Below, piece by piece: positions 1 to 13,028 of a DNA stretch of 64,000 nucleotides (its first letter is position 1; each line of letters starts with the position of its first letter). The notes under the pieces were generated by a model, which ran no database searches, was not told the DNA's origin, and saw only the letters and a list, made by a program, of their open reading frames with translations. Source of the stretch: Cyanophora paradoxa (Eukaryota; Glaucocystophyceae; Cyanophorales; Cyanophoraceae). The position numbers were made by a program, and so were the translations under genes. The DNA is taken from positions 434,001 through 498,000 of the forward strand of contig QPMI01000542.1 of assembly GCA_004431415.1 (NCBI GenBank). Direction: 5' to 3'.

Positions 1-1351
1 TTTCCTTGGACAATCTTTTCTTTCAGTCGAATGAACCTTCACGTCTACAACAGTAGATTTCATGGGGCTGTGCCCCTAGCCTGGAACTGATGTTCTCCTC
101 CCCGGGCTCAGCCCCTAATGTGAACGCGAAGGCCTTTTTGGAAGTTTTTTGCCTTCGTCCCCCTGCAATATAGATAGGCAGAGGGGGGGGGGGGGGGGGG
201 GGGGCGGGGGGGGGGGGGGGGGGGCTAGGACGAGGGTGCGCGCATAGGTAAGGACGCGCCCGCTCAGGACCCCACGGCGGCGACGGGAGCGGGAGGAGGC
301 CAAGCTGGAGGAGACTCGAACGCGGCGTCGGCAGGGCCCAGCCGGGCCCGTAAGGCCGAGGTTTAGGAGCTTCGGCTCCCCACGTTCGGCCAGCGACGAC
401 CTGCTCCCAACACCCCGCCGCACCCGTGGACTTGGGCGGCGCGATTCAAGACCCAGCGCAACAATCCTGAACCTACCCTCCCATCTCCCCCTCCCCACCT
501 CCTCTCTCAACTCCCCCCCTCACGAGCGACCCGCGGCCATGTTTTAGAACCAGCAAGAGGGCATCTAGGACCGTGTAGCTCAGCATGCCTACGCCTCCTA
601 CTTGAGGACCGGCGCATATTATGTGTTGGGGGCGACCTGTCGGCTACAGCTTCAGCATCAGCTCGACTACGACAACAAGCTATAGAACCGAGCTCGCCCT
701 TTTTCCTCAGTGTAGCTTGGCTTTCCCAGTATCCGGTAGGCGTGGAGCGGGGGACTGCTGTCATGTGTGTACGAATGGAGCAGACTTTCCAAAAAAACAA
801 TCTTCAGTGTCTTCACTAAGTTCACTCTCAGAGTCTCCGACTCTGATGACTCCGAGTCTCGTGCCATGCATGGGTGACGGCGAGTCGCGATCGCGATTCG
901 CGAGAGAGTCGCGATCGCGATTCGCGAGCTGTTCATTCCCTCGGCGATTCGTCGTCGCTCCGCGGCCTCCGCCTGCCTTTTTTGCCGCACTCAGGGAGCG
1001 ACCAATGGGTTTCGAAAGATGTGGCAGTTGTAAATTAAAAAAACCCATGTCCACATTTGTTTTCGACCAATTGCAAAATTCAATCGGGGCAGTTTGTGCG
1101 CAGCGTACCCCCCCGTCCGGGTCCTCCCGCGCGCGCGCGGCGCCGCCGGCGCGGCGCCCGCGCCGGCCAGCCCGCGGCCGGGCCAGGCGCGATCACACTG
1201 TGAGTCTGTGACTCTGTGAGTCGACGTCTGTGACAGCAGCAGCTGCAGCTGGCATCAGCGCCGTATCATAGCACGTGCGCACGCCGCGCGCTATAGCTAG
1301 CGCTGCAGCTGTACTTCTGGCGGAGCGGAGCGGAAGGCGAAATTCGCAGAA
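1..1351. other. Upstream non-coding region with poly-G tract
   Basis: No coding sequence is convincing here. A G-run of 21, one C, then a G-run of 19 lies at 184-224. A 24-bp unit rich in overlapping GCGATCGC/TCGCGA palindromes is repeated in tandem at 882-928. Open frames on both strands are low-complexity Arg/Pro/Ser products of GC-rich DNA. The last 150 bp presumably hold the promoter and 5' UTR of the F-box gene; no TATA-like element stands out. Confidence 0.5.
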
Positions 1352-4313
1352 ATGTCGCTGAACGCGAAGCGGGCGCCGAAGCGTGTGTGCTTCTCGGACG
1401 ACCTGCAGCTGGAGCACCTGCGGCGGGCGGCCTCTGAAGGCAGCGGCGCCGCGGCGTGCGGCTTCGGAGCCTCCGCGGCCGCGCCCGGCAGCAGTCGGAG
1501 CGGCCCGAGGTGCGCACGTGGGGGCGGAGGCCTTGGCCTAGGCCGCGCGGGCGCGAGCGTTACGGCGGCCGCGGCCGACGAGGCGGGGGCGAGCTCGCTG
1601 GACCTGCTCGACGACGCCTTGCTCTCTCGCATCTTTTTGGAGGCCGCCAGGCGCCCCGGGCCCCCCGCGGCCGCGCGCGGCCAAGCGATTCATATTGCCG
1701 CGGCCGCGGGGTTCATCACGGGCCCCGATTTCGACTATGATCTCGAAGGTCGGCCGCGGGCTCCCCGAAAATTGAACGTTACGCCTGTTTCTGCCGCGTA
1801 CAATCGCTCATCGACGCCCTCTCGCAGAGTACTGCGGCCTGTCTGCTCTGGAAAGCCTCCGGCTGGTTTCGAGGCGCTTCCGGCGGGCGGCGGAGGACCC
1901 CGCGCTCTGGAGGTAAGCCGCTTTCGAGCCCTTTTCATGAATTTCGCGCGTTTCCCCGACTCGCGATCGCGTCAATTGCGAGTTGCGCCGTCGCTCACGT
2001 TTCGTTTCGACGTGAACAACGCAGGAACCTGTCGCTCTCGGACAAGGAGGCGGAGCCGGCGTCGCTGCGGCGGCTCGCGTCGGCCCCGGAGGCCGCGCGC
2101 CGCGCCGTCCGCCGCCTCGCCGTCGCCTGCTTCTCGGGGTACCGCGAGGGCATCTGGCTCCGCTCCGAGTTCGGGCCCGATTCGCTCTCCACCATCGCCG
2201 AGGCCTTCCCCCGCCTGCTCTCCCTCAGGTCCTTCCATTTACTTATTTATTTAATTGATTACAGCCATCTCGCCCGAATTTACATGCATATGTATGTGTC
2301 TTACGATGGCTCCGGATCCGGGCGTGCAGTGTGACGGTGACCGGGGGCGACTTCCCGTTTGGGGGCCTCCCCGCCCTCCAGTCGCTCCAGTCCCTCGAGG
2401 AGCTCGAGCTCCGCGCCGAGGGGCAGCTCCGGGACAAGGTGAGATAGATCATTTTGCTTTGATTTTGGTAAACCGCAAACATATATTAATGAATGGACGC
2501 AGGAGGTGACGGCTGCGGACGCGGTGCAGGAGTCCCTCGTCGGCCTCGCCCACTCCTGCCCGCTCCTCCGCTCGCTCCGCCTCTCCGGCGTGCTCGTGAC
2601 CCTCGGCACGCTCCGGCGCCTCGCCTGCGCCCCCGCCGCCCCGTCGCTGCGGTCCCTCCGCCTCGCGGTGCGGGGCGACCTGCGGTCCAGCCGGCGGGAC
2701 ACGGAAGCCGCGGTCCAGGCCCTGGCCTCCTTCCCCGCCCTCGCCCGCCTCTGTTTCGGCGTCGAACGGTTCAACGTACCCGTCTCCATCCCCGCCCCCG
2801 ACCTCGCCCCCCTCTCCGCCCTGCCCCACCTCTCGGGTCCGCGCCTCCCGCCCGTCCCGTCCCGCATTTCCGTGATCCGGTACCCCCCGCAGAGCTCGAG
2901 ATCTCGTCCCCCGTCGATTCGTTCGCCTTCGTACCCCTGCTCGGGGCCCTGGAGTCGCTCTCTGTTCGCGTAACCCCCGGCGAGGTCGACGCGGAGGGCC
3001 TCCGCGGCAGCCCGCCCTCCCTGCGGCGCCTGCGGGTCAGCCGCGCGGCCCCGGCCGGGGGCCCTAGCCATGGCCACGCGCGCGCCCAGCGGGCCCCGCG
3101 CATCTCTTCCGACGAGCCCGTGGCCGGCGCCGGCGCCGGCGCCGAAGCCGAAGCCACGGGCTCGGCGGCCGCGTCCCCCTCGCGATCGTTCTGCGACGTC
3201 GACGCCATCGACCGGACCGACGGCGGCGGCAGCGCTAGCGTCCCTTCCAGCCCCAAATGCGAGGCCGCGAGCTCCCTCCCCTTCGCACTCTCCCGCCTTA
3301 GCTCCGTCGAGGTCCGCCCATCTTATAATTATAATTAAGCTTAAGCTTCAGATGATTGCAGTGATCTGATACGATCTGATCTGACCTGATCATGATCTGA
3401 CGCGCGCGCGCAGGAGCTGGCGCTCTCGCTCCCCGCGTCTGACTTGGAGGAACTGGCCTCGGGCCCGGGCGGCCCCGCCTGCTGGCCCAGCCTGCGCCGC
3501 CTCTCCGTCGCCTGCGCCCCCGAAGCCGACCCGCTCCCGCTGGCGTTCCTCCAGCGCCTGGGGGCCCACGCCCCCGGGCTCGCGTCCCTGACCGCCTGCA
3601 GCCCGCTGCCCCTCACGGACCCGGCGTCTGCCGCGGCCGCCCTCTCCCCGCTCCGCCGCCTCCCCCGCCTCCGCCTCGCCGCCTCCGCCCGGTTCCTCCC
3701 CCCGGGGGCCGGCCCCGCTGTCCCGTCCCTGCCCCCGTCCTCGGCTCCCGCCTCGCCCTCGGCTCCGGCGCTGCAGACGTCGTCGTCGACGTCGGCGTTG
3801 GCGTCGGCGGGCCTGCAGGCGATTGCCGGCCGCCGCCGCGCGCCGCTCAGCTTTCCCTTCCCCTCGTGCCCGGCCGCGGCCGACGGCGACGTCGACGTCG
3901 ACAGCGCGCTCTGCGGCCTCGCGACGCCCCCGCGGCGTACCCGCAGCTTGAAGGTGCGATCGCGAGCGGCACGTGCACCCGACCGATTATAATTATACTA
4001 TGATCGATATACGTTTTAGGCGCTGCTGCGAGGCGCTGAGTTGAAGGCCTAGGGTCGAGGCTGATTCTGATTCTGGGACGCGCAGCTACCAAGCGGGACC
4101 AAGGCGGAAGCTCTGCTGCAGCTGCAGGGCGGCCGGCTGGCGATCGGGACGGCGGCGGCGGCGGCGGCGGGCGGCTGCCGGCGACCCGTGGAGGGGGACT
4201 GGCTGCGGGCCCTCTCGGCCGCCCTACCGGCGACCTGCATTGCCTGCGACTCGCTCGATCGCGAGCTGGGTGCGCGCGCGCATGCGCACACGCACAGACC
4301 ACCGCCCACGTGA
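1352..4313 (+). CDS. F-box / leucine-rich-repeat protein (SCF substrate receptor-like)
   Basis: Eight exons join in phase: 1352-1748, 1828-1912, 2025-2228, 2330-2438, 2503-2836, 2893-3311, 3414-3953 and 4086-4313, giving 771 residues. All introns are GT-AG, 64-132 bp apart from the shorter one at 2837-2892. Residues about 83-100 (LDLLDDALLSRIFLEAAR) are the first half of an F-box. After a roughly 30-residue insertion and the first intron, LRLVSRRFRRAAEDPALW completes it. The rest is rich in Leu-x-x-Leu-x-Leu strands (LQSLEELEL, LRSLRLSG, LRSLRLAV, LRRLSVAC), suggesting irregular LRRs. By family knowledge F-box proteins bind SKP1 and present targets for ubiquitination; the target here is unknown. 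The C-terminus is Ala/Ser/Pro-rich and poorly conserved-looking. The start is the first ATG upstream of the F-box. The model is mine, but all eight phases agree. Confidence 0.82.
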
Positions 4314-5682
4314 ATTCATGATAATTACAAAATTATGCCTGCGACGTCGACGCGCGCGCACCTGACCGTCGGACCACATGTGCATATCGCAGGCACATCG
4401 AGACGGCGCTGCCCCGGCTCCATGTTTATGTGCACCCGCGAGTCATGACCATTTATATATATACTAGTAGGTCCTCACTCGCGATCGCACCCGCCTGCGG
4501 TCCCTGTCTCTAATTCATGTCTCTATCGGTGATGTCTCTAATTCAACAGATCCCAGTCAAGTGCTCGCTATATATGCGTAGCGCCGTAGGCCCGGCCGGG
4601 CCCGCGGCGGCGCGGCCGCCAGACTCAAATTTATATATTTTGCAGCACCGAAACCGAAATTAATTATGAATGGAACGGCGAGCGCTAGCCGCGCGGCGCG
4701 CGCGCCGCCCGCCGCGCCTCCGTCCCGCCCGGGCCCGGCCCGCCGGCCCGCGCTCCGCCTCGCCCGCCGAGCCCCGCATGCGCAGCGCTAGCCGCCCGCC
4801 CCGCCCCGGCCGGGTCCGACTCATCCCCGCGGCCGAGCCGCGCAGACGCCTGCGCATGCCGCGCCGCCGCCCGCCGCGCCGGCGCCTCTGCCCCGCCCGG
4901 CGAGCCGCGCCGCCGCCCGCCGCGCCTCCGCCGCGGCGCCTGTTGTCCGCGGCCCGGTGAACCGCGCCTCCAACCGTTGAACCGCCGCGCGCGCGCGCCT
5001 CCGCCCCGCGCGCCAATTGCAAGCTGCGCGCAGCTGCGAGCTCGAGCCGCGTCGGTGTATACGTATACGTACATGTTCGCCGTATACGTACGCGTGCTCC
5101 GCCCGATCGATATCGCGACCCGCTGAGGTGCACGTGCTCAGACGCCGTTGCGCGCCCACCGTGGCACCGACAGCCTGGCCATGGCAGCTGCAGATCTAGA
5201 CCGGCCGCTATTGCAGTGTGTGCGCGCGCTCCCGGCCCGTCCCACCAATTGCAAGTGAGCCGCGCGCGCCGCTAGCTATATAGCGCTAGCGCTGCGCATG
5301 CGCCGCGGCCGCGGCGCCCCTATAGCTAGGCCGGGGGCCGCGTATACGTACGTTCGCCAAGTTGTTGTTGCGCTGTGCCACGGTGCACGTGCGCTGTGCA
5401 TGTACATGTGGCGCATAGCTAGTACTGGCCAGAAGCCCGGGGTACCAGGAGTACTAGGGTACGTCTGGTACCCCGGATAATCCGATGATCGGGGCCGGAT
5501 TTGGCCATATATATATATATATGCTCAATGCTCATATGCATGGACTCCGGATCCGGCCGGCGCCCGAGCTCTCCGCGGCCGGGTCCGCCGGAATCCGGAT
5601 CGACCGTCACGGCGTCGGATGGCTCGAGCTCGGATCAAGTCGACGTCAGTCGGCCCGCCGCCGGCCGGCGGTCCCCGGCGTA

Positions 5683-6161
5683 GGGATATGGCCGGGGGGT
5701 CCGACCACTGGCCAGCGGCCCAGCCCAAGCCGCCAAAGCTCAGCCGCTGGCCCGGCCGGGGCTGGCCGCCAGCCTCCAGCCAGAACTTGGCCGGCCAGCT
5801 GGCGGCCAGCCTCTTACTAGGAGTCCGGGGCTTGGTCGGCCAGGCTGGCCAGCCGGCCAGCCGTAGAGCCCGTCCTGTTTAATGAAAGCCTTGACACAAA
5901 CCCTAGCTATCTTTTCTCTATTTCATAAAAGTTGTTAATAACAAGCGCTGTTGATATTAGCAAGTCCCCCCGTCAAGCCCCACCTCTAGCCTCGAGCCTG
6001 CACCCCAGCCAGCCCCTCTGGCCGGCTGGCCGCCTCATAAAGCCGAAAAGGGCTGGCCCGGCTGGCCGAGAAATTCGAAATCGCCGGGCTGGCCCGGGGG
6101 TCAAAGCCTTATGCCAGCCGGCCAGCTGGTCGGCCAGACGTCGACCAGCGGCCATATCCCT
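5683..6161. mobile_element. TA-flanked MITE-like element, 479 bp
   Basis: GGGATATGGCC at the left end is matched by GGCCATATCCC at the right end. Both ends abut a TA dinucleotide (5681-5682 and 6162-6163), the target duplication typical of Tc1/mariner-type transposons. The interior is non-coding and consists of degenerate GGCCGGCCAGCTGG words around a short AT-rich core. The inverted repeats are only 11 bp, so a chance inverted pair is not excluded. Confidence 0.5.
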
Positions 6162-7322
6162 ACCCCGGCGGCGGACCCTCGCCGAGTCGGTCGGCGTCCG
6201 ACGGTCGGACAGGAGGCCTATATATAGCTAGACTCTCGAGTCTGAGACTGATCGATTAATAGACTGACGGCAACTGTATCCACATTGTGGAGTAGTACTA
6301 GTAGTACTAGTAGACCTGTAATTTGTGGAGGTACTGTATAGGGCAACTTCTCAGCCGCGAATTACCGCGGCACCAATTGCAAATTACCGCGTTTTAACAG
6401 ACTTTTGGCGCGTTAATATTAATTTGGTACCGGTACCGCGTTAGTTAAGTGCCCACGGTACTGAAATGCGCGCCCGACGGTACCGGTGCACGTACCGCGC
6501 CGGGGCCGTTGAAGTTAGTTAAAAACGTTGCGCAGTTTTGGCGAAGTACTATTATTTTCATGTACTAAATTAACTTGCAGTACTATGATATCGAGATATA
6601 GAATATCATAGTATATCAGCATAGTATGATGCGGGCGCCCGCACTGCCGCGCGGCAGTCCGACGCAGTCGGCAGCAGCTGGCTGCAGCTAGCCTAGTAGG
6701 CTTGCGGCTAGCGGGGCCGCGGCCCGCGGGTCGGCTCGAGCCAAGCCTAGCCAGCCCGAAATTCGGCTCGAGCCGCTAGCAAGCCGGCGCCGGCTTGCGC
6801 ATGCCTCGACCCGGGAGTCGAGCGCCCAAAATTTAAAACCCCGGGCCCTTCGCTACCTCTAGGCTCTAGCCGGCTTGCCCGGCTCGCCTCCTTCGAATTC
6901 CGCATTTTCAAGCTCCTCCCCCCATCCGCTGGCCCGCCATGCAGGCCGGTCTAGCGCTAGCCCACGGGGCTTGCCCCTAGGCCTCCGGGTAGCTGCCAGC
7001 CTGGCAGGCTAGCGCTGGCGGCTCTGATAGCGCTAGCCTCCCGGCCAGTCCGTCCAACCAGCTGCAGGCTAGCCCCCCCGGCTAGCTATAGCAAGCCGGC
7101 TGGCCATGGCGCGGCGTCTCCCCGCGCGCGCTAGCCGGGCTTGCGAGCCAGCTCGACTTGCGAGCGCTAGCCAAAACGACGGCTCGATCGCGAGCCGCCC
7201 GCCAAAGTCCGCTAGCCTAGCCGGCTGGCTAGCTGGCTAGGCTCGAGCCGCAAGCCTAGCTGCAGCTAGCTAGCGCTGCATGGAAATCGATTTCCTGGGT
7301 CCTGACTCCTGAGTCCTGACTA

Positions 7323-7550
7323 CCGTGTAATACTTAATTACCGCGCTGACATAACTACTGCGCTACCATATTACTGCGCTCAAAAGTTTTAGAACGCAGT
7401 AATTTAGTAGCGCAGTAAATGTCTTTTGCTAACACTTTTCTATGGGCGGTTTGATAAGAACGCAGTAATTTGGTACCGCGCTAAAGCGCCTACCGGCGCA
7501 GAAATTTTAGAACGCAGTAATTTGTGGCGCGGTAATTAAGTATTACACGG
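7323..7550. mobile_element. TA-flanked MITE, 228 bp with 24-bp terminal inverted repeats
   Basis: The left end CCGTGTAATACTTAATTACC continues as GCGC, and its exact reverse complement forms the right end. TA flanks both sides (7321-7322 and 7551-7552). The interior is AT-rich and carries several copies of acgcagtaattt-like words. It has no coding capacity, so it would depend on a transposase elsewhere. Perfect repeats suggest fairly recent activity. Confidence 0.72.
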
Positions 7551-7552
7551 TA

Positions 7553-7830
7553 CCGTAGAGCAGGAAAATATATAGTGGGCCGGAAATTAGTGGACTAGAA
7601 AACTTGGCCCTCCCTTAGGCAAAATACTGGAGCCCGAAATTAGTTGACCAAAATCTTGTCAGGCTTGTTTGGGGCGGTAGTTTTGGGGGGTACTGTATAA
7701 GGCAGCTTAGCAGCAGGGAAAATTGGGAAATACTGGAGCCCGAAATTAGTGGATTGAGTCAAGTTTTCGGTCCACTAATTTCGGGCTCCGGCCACTAATT
7801 TTCTGCGTCCAGTATTTTCCTGCTCTACGG
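7553..7830. mobile_element. Second TA-flanked MITE, 278 bp, abutting the first
   Basis: CCGTAGAGCAGGAAAATA at the left end is matched perfectly by its reverse complement at the right end, with TA on both sides (7551-7552 shared with the neighbouring element, and 7831-7832). Internal sub-repeats of cccgaaattagt occur in both orientations. It is non-coding. Its terminal sequence differs from the neighbour, so it is probably a different family. Confidence 0.7.
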
Positions 7831-9779
7831 TACTGGACCCCTGGCCCATGGGATCGCCGAGAAGCTGGGTCCCGGAGGTTCCCATATATAATTATAAGCT
7901 TTCAAAGCCAAGCCACCGAGCTGGTCCGGCCGACTCCCGGAGTCCGGCGAGCATATGCGGCCGCCGCCGGGCGCCATGCATGCAAGGGCGCCATCATGGC
8001 ATGCGCATGCGCGCAAGTTTCTCATGATCACATTAAAGAAAAACACATTATTCTAGACGGTGATTCGTTGTGAGTATGTCCATGATTTTTTCGATTCCCA
8101 ATCAAGTTGCGCGCATTCCACCAATCAGCAAGCTTGATACCGCGCGGACACGGCGACGTGTAAGTGCACGTGCACGCAAGCGCACGCACTGCAGCTGGCA
8201 GCTGCCAGCCTGGCCATGGCAGCTGCAGTCCCTGCCACTGCCTGCCACTGGCTGCCAGTTCCGGCCATCCCACGTGCATCACGGTGCATGCGCACGGGCC
8301 GACGCGTACGGTCCCCACATATGCATAGCGCGGTACGGTAATTTGTAACCGGCGCCGGCCGCCGCGGCCGGCGCCGGTGTCGGACTCTCGCCGAGTCGGT
8401 AACCCTATCTCGGACACCGGGACACGCGGCCGGCCTGGCGCCGGGCGGCCCGCCGGCCGGGCCCGCGGCCGGGAGGCCTAGCCTAGTAGGCGGGCGGCGC
8501 CGGGCCCGGGCCGGCGGCCCGCCCTGCCCGGCGCGGCCGGCCCGGGAAACTTCGGAACTTCGGAAATCGGCCGCGGCCGCGGCGCGGGGTCATGAATCAT
8601 GATCACTCAGTGACTGAATGACGATCGAATCCCCAATTCCCGATTGCAAATCTATAAATATACATATGACAATGTGTACTATCACATACTATGATACAAT
8701 CGCAAGTATTATAGTATATATATGACTCAGTTTTCGAGTTAAAAAAGAAAGTTGACATTTTACAGAAAGACTGTTGCCGCAGAGCAATTGGCCCAAGTTT
8801 GGGACCCGCGGACCCGCGCGCGCGGCGCCGGCGGCGGTCCCGCGCGACTCCCGCCGAGTCCCGCGGGCGGCCCGGCGCGGGACGCGATCGATATCGACAC
8901 CGCGCGCGCGAGTGCGCATGCGTCGCCGAGTCGGCGCGGACCCGGGAGTGTACATGCCATGATGTCATGCAGACTGATATCGATCATGCGAGTCATCATG
9001 GCATGCGATGATCATCATGGCATCGGATGCAGCCTGGCAGTGGCCCGGCGGCCGCGGGCACTATGTACTAGTTCTGTCACAGTGTGGCACAGTGGCACTG
9101 CGGCACCCTGGGGTCCGAACTGACGCTCGCGGGGACCCGGGAGTCGGCCCGGCCCCGGCGGCCCGGCCGGGACCCGGTGAGTGGGTAACTAGCTCTAGGC
9201 TCTAGCCTAGTAGGCTCGTAGGGAGCAGCAGCGCCGGCAGCAGCATCCGCTGCAGCGCAGCAGCTTACGAAGCTATACTAAGTTACAGCAGCCTTACAGA
9301 CGCCCCCACCGTGGCACTGGGGCCACTCGAACGCATCAGCCTGGCAGCGGCATCCCGATCGGCTCTTGTCCACCCCGCCTGCACGGAAGGCCGACTTCCT
9401 AAACGTATATTTCAGGGCTTCCACGCACAAATTCGGGCCAAGTGCAGATCTAGAGTGCAGCTGACAGGCTTGGCGAGTTCAATACCGTCGCACTCTTCTT
9501 AGCTCCGATCCAGTTCTGCAGGCCGACCTTGGCTAGATCGTCGCACATATACCAGTTTTTGGATCTGGATCTGGACCGGATCATCCTGTAACGATAAGTC
9601 GCGTTGTTCGACTTCTACGTATACGCGGTGCGCATCCGTAACTCAAATGCGCATGCTGCAGCTGGATCTTTTCGAACGCGGAATTCAAAGTCGGCCTAAA
9701 GCTTTATATGCAACCTGTTACCATGGCCAGTTGATAATCACTCACGCTGTGAACTGCTACACAGATCGCTGAAAGAAAT

Positions 9780-11756
9780 ATGTCAAAGCGGCGAAGGGAA
9801 CTGTCGGAGGTTGATAGCGACGGCGACTTTACTCCGACCTCGAGTCGGAGCTCGGGCGCAAGCGCGCCGTCGCCGAAAGGCGCTGGCACAGCCGGCAGCG
9901 GGCTCTGGAATCAAGAAGATGACGGTGCCCTGCCCATGCGCAGCGATTGCAATTGCAATTGCCGACTGACATCGATTGTGGCTTGCCATCACAGAGAAGC
10001 TCGTAGCTCTCGTGAAGGAGAATGGTATGAAGTGGAGCACCATCGCCGCTAAATTCTCAAATCGAACCGGGAAGCAATGCCGCGAACGTTGGCTGTGCGC
10101 AATTTTTCGTTAAGATGCAAATGACCCAGATATAAATCATTATATCGGAAAACTGTTTCGCGATCTGACGTCGAAAACAGACATGCCCTCGATCCCGAGC
10201 TAAAAAACGACCCTTGGACGGCAGAAGAGGTAATCAGATATATTTATAAATGTCCTTCAGTCGCCATGTAGCAGATCTAGAATTTCATGCGAATGTTGTA
10301 ACGTGCTTATAATTGTCGGACAGGATGAGCTGCTGGTCGAGCTGCACAAACGGATCGGGAATCGTTGGGCAGAAATCGCCAAGTTTATCAAGGGAAGATC
10401 GGACAATTCGATAAAAAACAGGTGATATTTTTTTCGCCTATTGCTTCTGTCATCGACAAGTTTGCCTTAGCTCCATCCATATGCATTGGAATCGCCTATC
10501 TTGCAAATTTCCACTTGCGACTTAATCTTTTCGGATTTTACCGCCATGGCCATTTTTGACACGTTGATTTCCGCAGATGGAACTCGACAATCCGTCGTAA
10601 ATCAAACCGCGAAGGCCGGAGCATGCCGTCTCACCAGGAGATGGCGCAACGTCTCCGAAAGGCACGGGAGCGAGCGGCCGTCCGCGCATTGGGCAGTGGC
10701 AGCGACGGAGCCCCCGCATCAATTTCGGGTGACTTCCAAGGCCAAGCCGACGCCTCGACATCGGAGTCGCCAGCCGCAGCGCAGCTCTCGACCCCCGAAG
10801 TCCCAAACGGGCATCTCACCGTCGACATTCCGCAGTCACGGACGCTGATGGATCTGGACAGAGTAGCTGACGTCGACATTGACATTGAGACAATTGTCGA
10901 CCTCGCAATCGCGGACGTGTCGGCCTGCGCATCGACGGTCGCTGAAATCGACGGCCCCGAGAGCATTCGCTCCGGCCTCAGCTCGGGCACCGGGTCCTCG
11001 ATCTGCTCCGGCTCGGACATCGACCCAACGTCGCCGGGCCTCGAACTCGCGTTTCTCGGCTTTGCCGGCGCCGCGGACGTCGACGAGTTGATCCCTGTCC
11101 AGCCCCTGGCCAACGTACGCGTGGCGCACGTCGCGCATCCGCTCACCATTGTGCCAGCCCTAGCGACGGGCGCTATGCCGCCGTTCTCGCTACCAGGGCA
11201 GCATGTGCAGCTTGCGCAGTTCGGCTCTTCATGCAACCCGTCGACTTCGACATCCCATCACCATGATCAGCTGCAGACTGGCAACGCTTTCGGTCACTCT
11301 GTCTACGGCCATGGCTACGGTTTCTCTGCCGCTGAAGACGGGAACTTGCAATCGCGATCCCATGCACATGTGCGTCACTGCCGATTGCAAATTAAATGTG
11401 TAATCGAATGATGCATTGAGCTTGCTGGCACGGCGCAGGCTGCACCCGTTCGTTTGGCGACTTCGTCTTCGATGCAAACTCCAATGCAGTTCAACTTCGG
11501 CCAACCGAACCCCGTCGACGTGGCCTTCTGCGCGTGTCGCCATCCGCACTGCTGTGAGTGCGAGACGCTGCAGGATCGCCACAGCAGCGGCGTCCCGGTC
11601 TTCACAAGCTTTCCTGAACCCATTGGCAACACTATGCATATGGCTAGCGGCAGCTTTCAACCCCTCTCGAATTTCAACTTCTCCGGACCAGCATCGATCA
11701 GTGTACACGGTAGCTATAGTGCAGTCCAGTTTTCGGAATCACCTTTGCAATTTTAA
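9780..11756 (+). CDS. R2R3-MYB transcription factor
   Basis: Six exons join in phase: 9780-9924, 9995-10094, 10181-10229, 10324-10421, 10577-11369 and 11439-11756 (500 residues). Residues about 45-140 hold two MYB repeats. The first runs from LWNQEDDEKL to GKQCRERW and the second from PWTAEEDELL to NSIKNRWNSTIRRK. All six structural Trp are present, and spacing matches animal and plant R2R3 domains exactly. The short N-terminus is basic (MSKRRRE). The long C-terminus is Ser/Ala/Asp-rich with acidic stretches, as in transactivation regions, and ends with a Cys/His cluster (CACRHPHCCEC) of unknown role. It should act in the nucleus as a DNA-binding regulator. Target genes cannot be inferred. 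The splice between 10094 and 10181 is supported because it restores the inter-repeat RWxxxLDPEL spacing. Confidence 0.9.
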
Positions 11757-13028
11757 TTTTTGATCATAATTGTGATCACATGATTATGATCTCATGAGCC
11801 TTTCTTAGCGAATGAACGAACATATTTTGGGATATTGCTTGTACAATTGCAAATAGAAGGAGAGGCAAGCGTTGATATACAGTTATGTGCACGTGGTAGT
11901 CCAAATTCTGTTAATTAGCGAAATTGCAGTCAGCGGATTGGAAACATAAATGCATATCATCAATTTGCGATCAATACAACGTGCAATTGCCGCGCCGAAT
12001 TGCAATACAACAATCAAACATGCCTAGGCCCAATTGCAAGTATCAGCACTAGTATCAGTACTAGTACTAGTATAAGTTGCGATTGCACTGTGGCACGTTA
12101 GCGCTTCGAATTCCGGTCCGAAAGTCAGATGGTATTAATTGTCGAATGGTTTTGTCGACGTCGAGCTCATGATCCCAAACATGTACAGATGGACTCTTCT
12201 ATCTAGAATTAAATCTGCGGCTGTCTAAGCTGATCGATATCGATATTGCAAGGGGGGGTACCCCCTCCCTTGCTCCCCTGGTGAGTTGGTGCGGCGTACT
12301 TTCTGTGTTAACATTTTTTGTAAGATGCGATTCTTTGCATGCGCTCTCGTATAGGTGTGATCGCATCGTAGCCGCTGCGAGCGGCGGAAAAAAATGCAGA
12401 GGCGGGGCTGCGCAAACATGTCGAGGTCGCGCCTCACCTGCTATTGCTATATGCGCCGGACCACGTGCTCCTGATTGCTCTCGATGCGCTCTACAAACTT
12501 TGTCATACATGCCCGGGCTCAAGAAGCGGCGTGCGGCGCGCTAGACCGCCTCAAGTACCTGCTGTACCGGGCGCCGCTCCTGAGAGTTGGAGGCGCATCG
12601 AGACTCGAGCAGGGGGAATGGAGGCGATATCGTGTTGCAGTACCCGTGCTTTAAGCCGGCAAGCTAGCCGACAGAGCTGCCATCCGGGCGGCAAATGCAC
12701 TCGGCCGGATCCGGACGAGAGTGCGAGAGTGCAGGAAGAAGGCGCCCGCGACGCCCGCGAGTGCCCCGCGCCCGCCGTCCGCAGCTGCAGATCCGAGCTC
12801 CGCGAATGCGATCTCTTCAAACATGCCACACTCTTGCCAGATGGAAGGCCTAGGTGAGCTCGCGCGCCTCCCGGCAATCCCGAGCTGGGAATGCACACTC
12901 GAGCTCGCCGACGGCTCTGACAAGGCCGCTCGGGTGCAGATCTTGCCATGTCGTTGAGCAACTCGTCTTGCGCATCTTCTAGATCCCATCCGGAAGGCGA
13001 GCTCGCGCGCTATCGGGCGTGCGCCGTC
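11757..13028. other. Intergenic region with one unresolved short ORF
   Basis: No recognisable gene. At 12484-12654 (+) an ATG-initiated frame of 56 codons has a more protein-like composition than its surroundings (ALDRLKYLLYRAPLLRVGG). It could be a small gene or an exon of an unrecognised one, but I find no domain or convincing splice partner. The remainder is palindrome-rich (AATTGCAATTG, TCGATATCGATATTG, ACTAGTACTAGT). Confidence 0.35.

Larger units (their letters stand above)
4314..9779. other. 5.5-kb gene-free region, palindrome-rich, with MITE-like elements
   Basis: No conserved coding exon was found. The DNA is dense in short self-complementary words (GCTAGC, GCGCGC, GGCCGGCC, CTGCAG, GCATGC, GTATAC) and ATAT runs. 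About 6.3-7.0 kb holds AT-richer blocks with repeated taattaccgcg-like words resembling the 7.3-kb element. A similar stretch (gtactgtata-rggca) occurs directly at about 6331 and 7690. Three inverted-repeat elements are listed separately. A GC palindrome of 12-bp arms lies near 8349-8377. Confidence 0.6.
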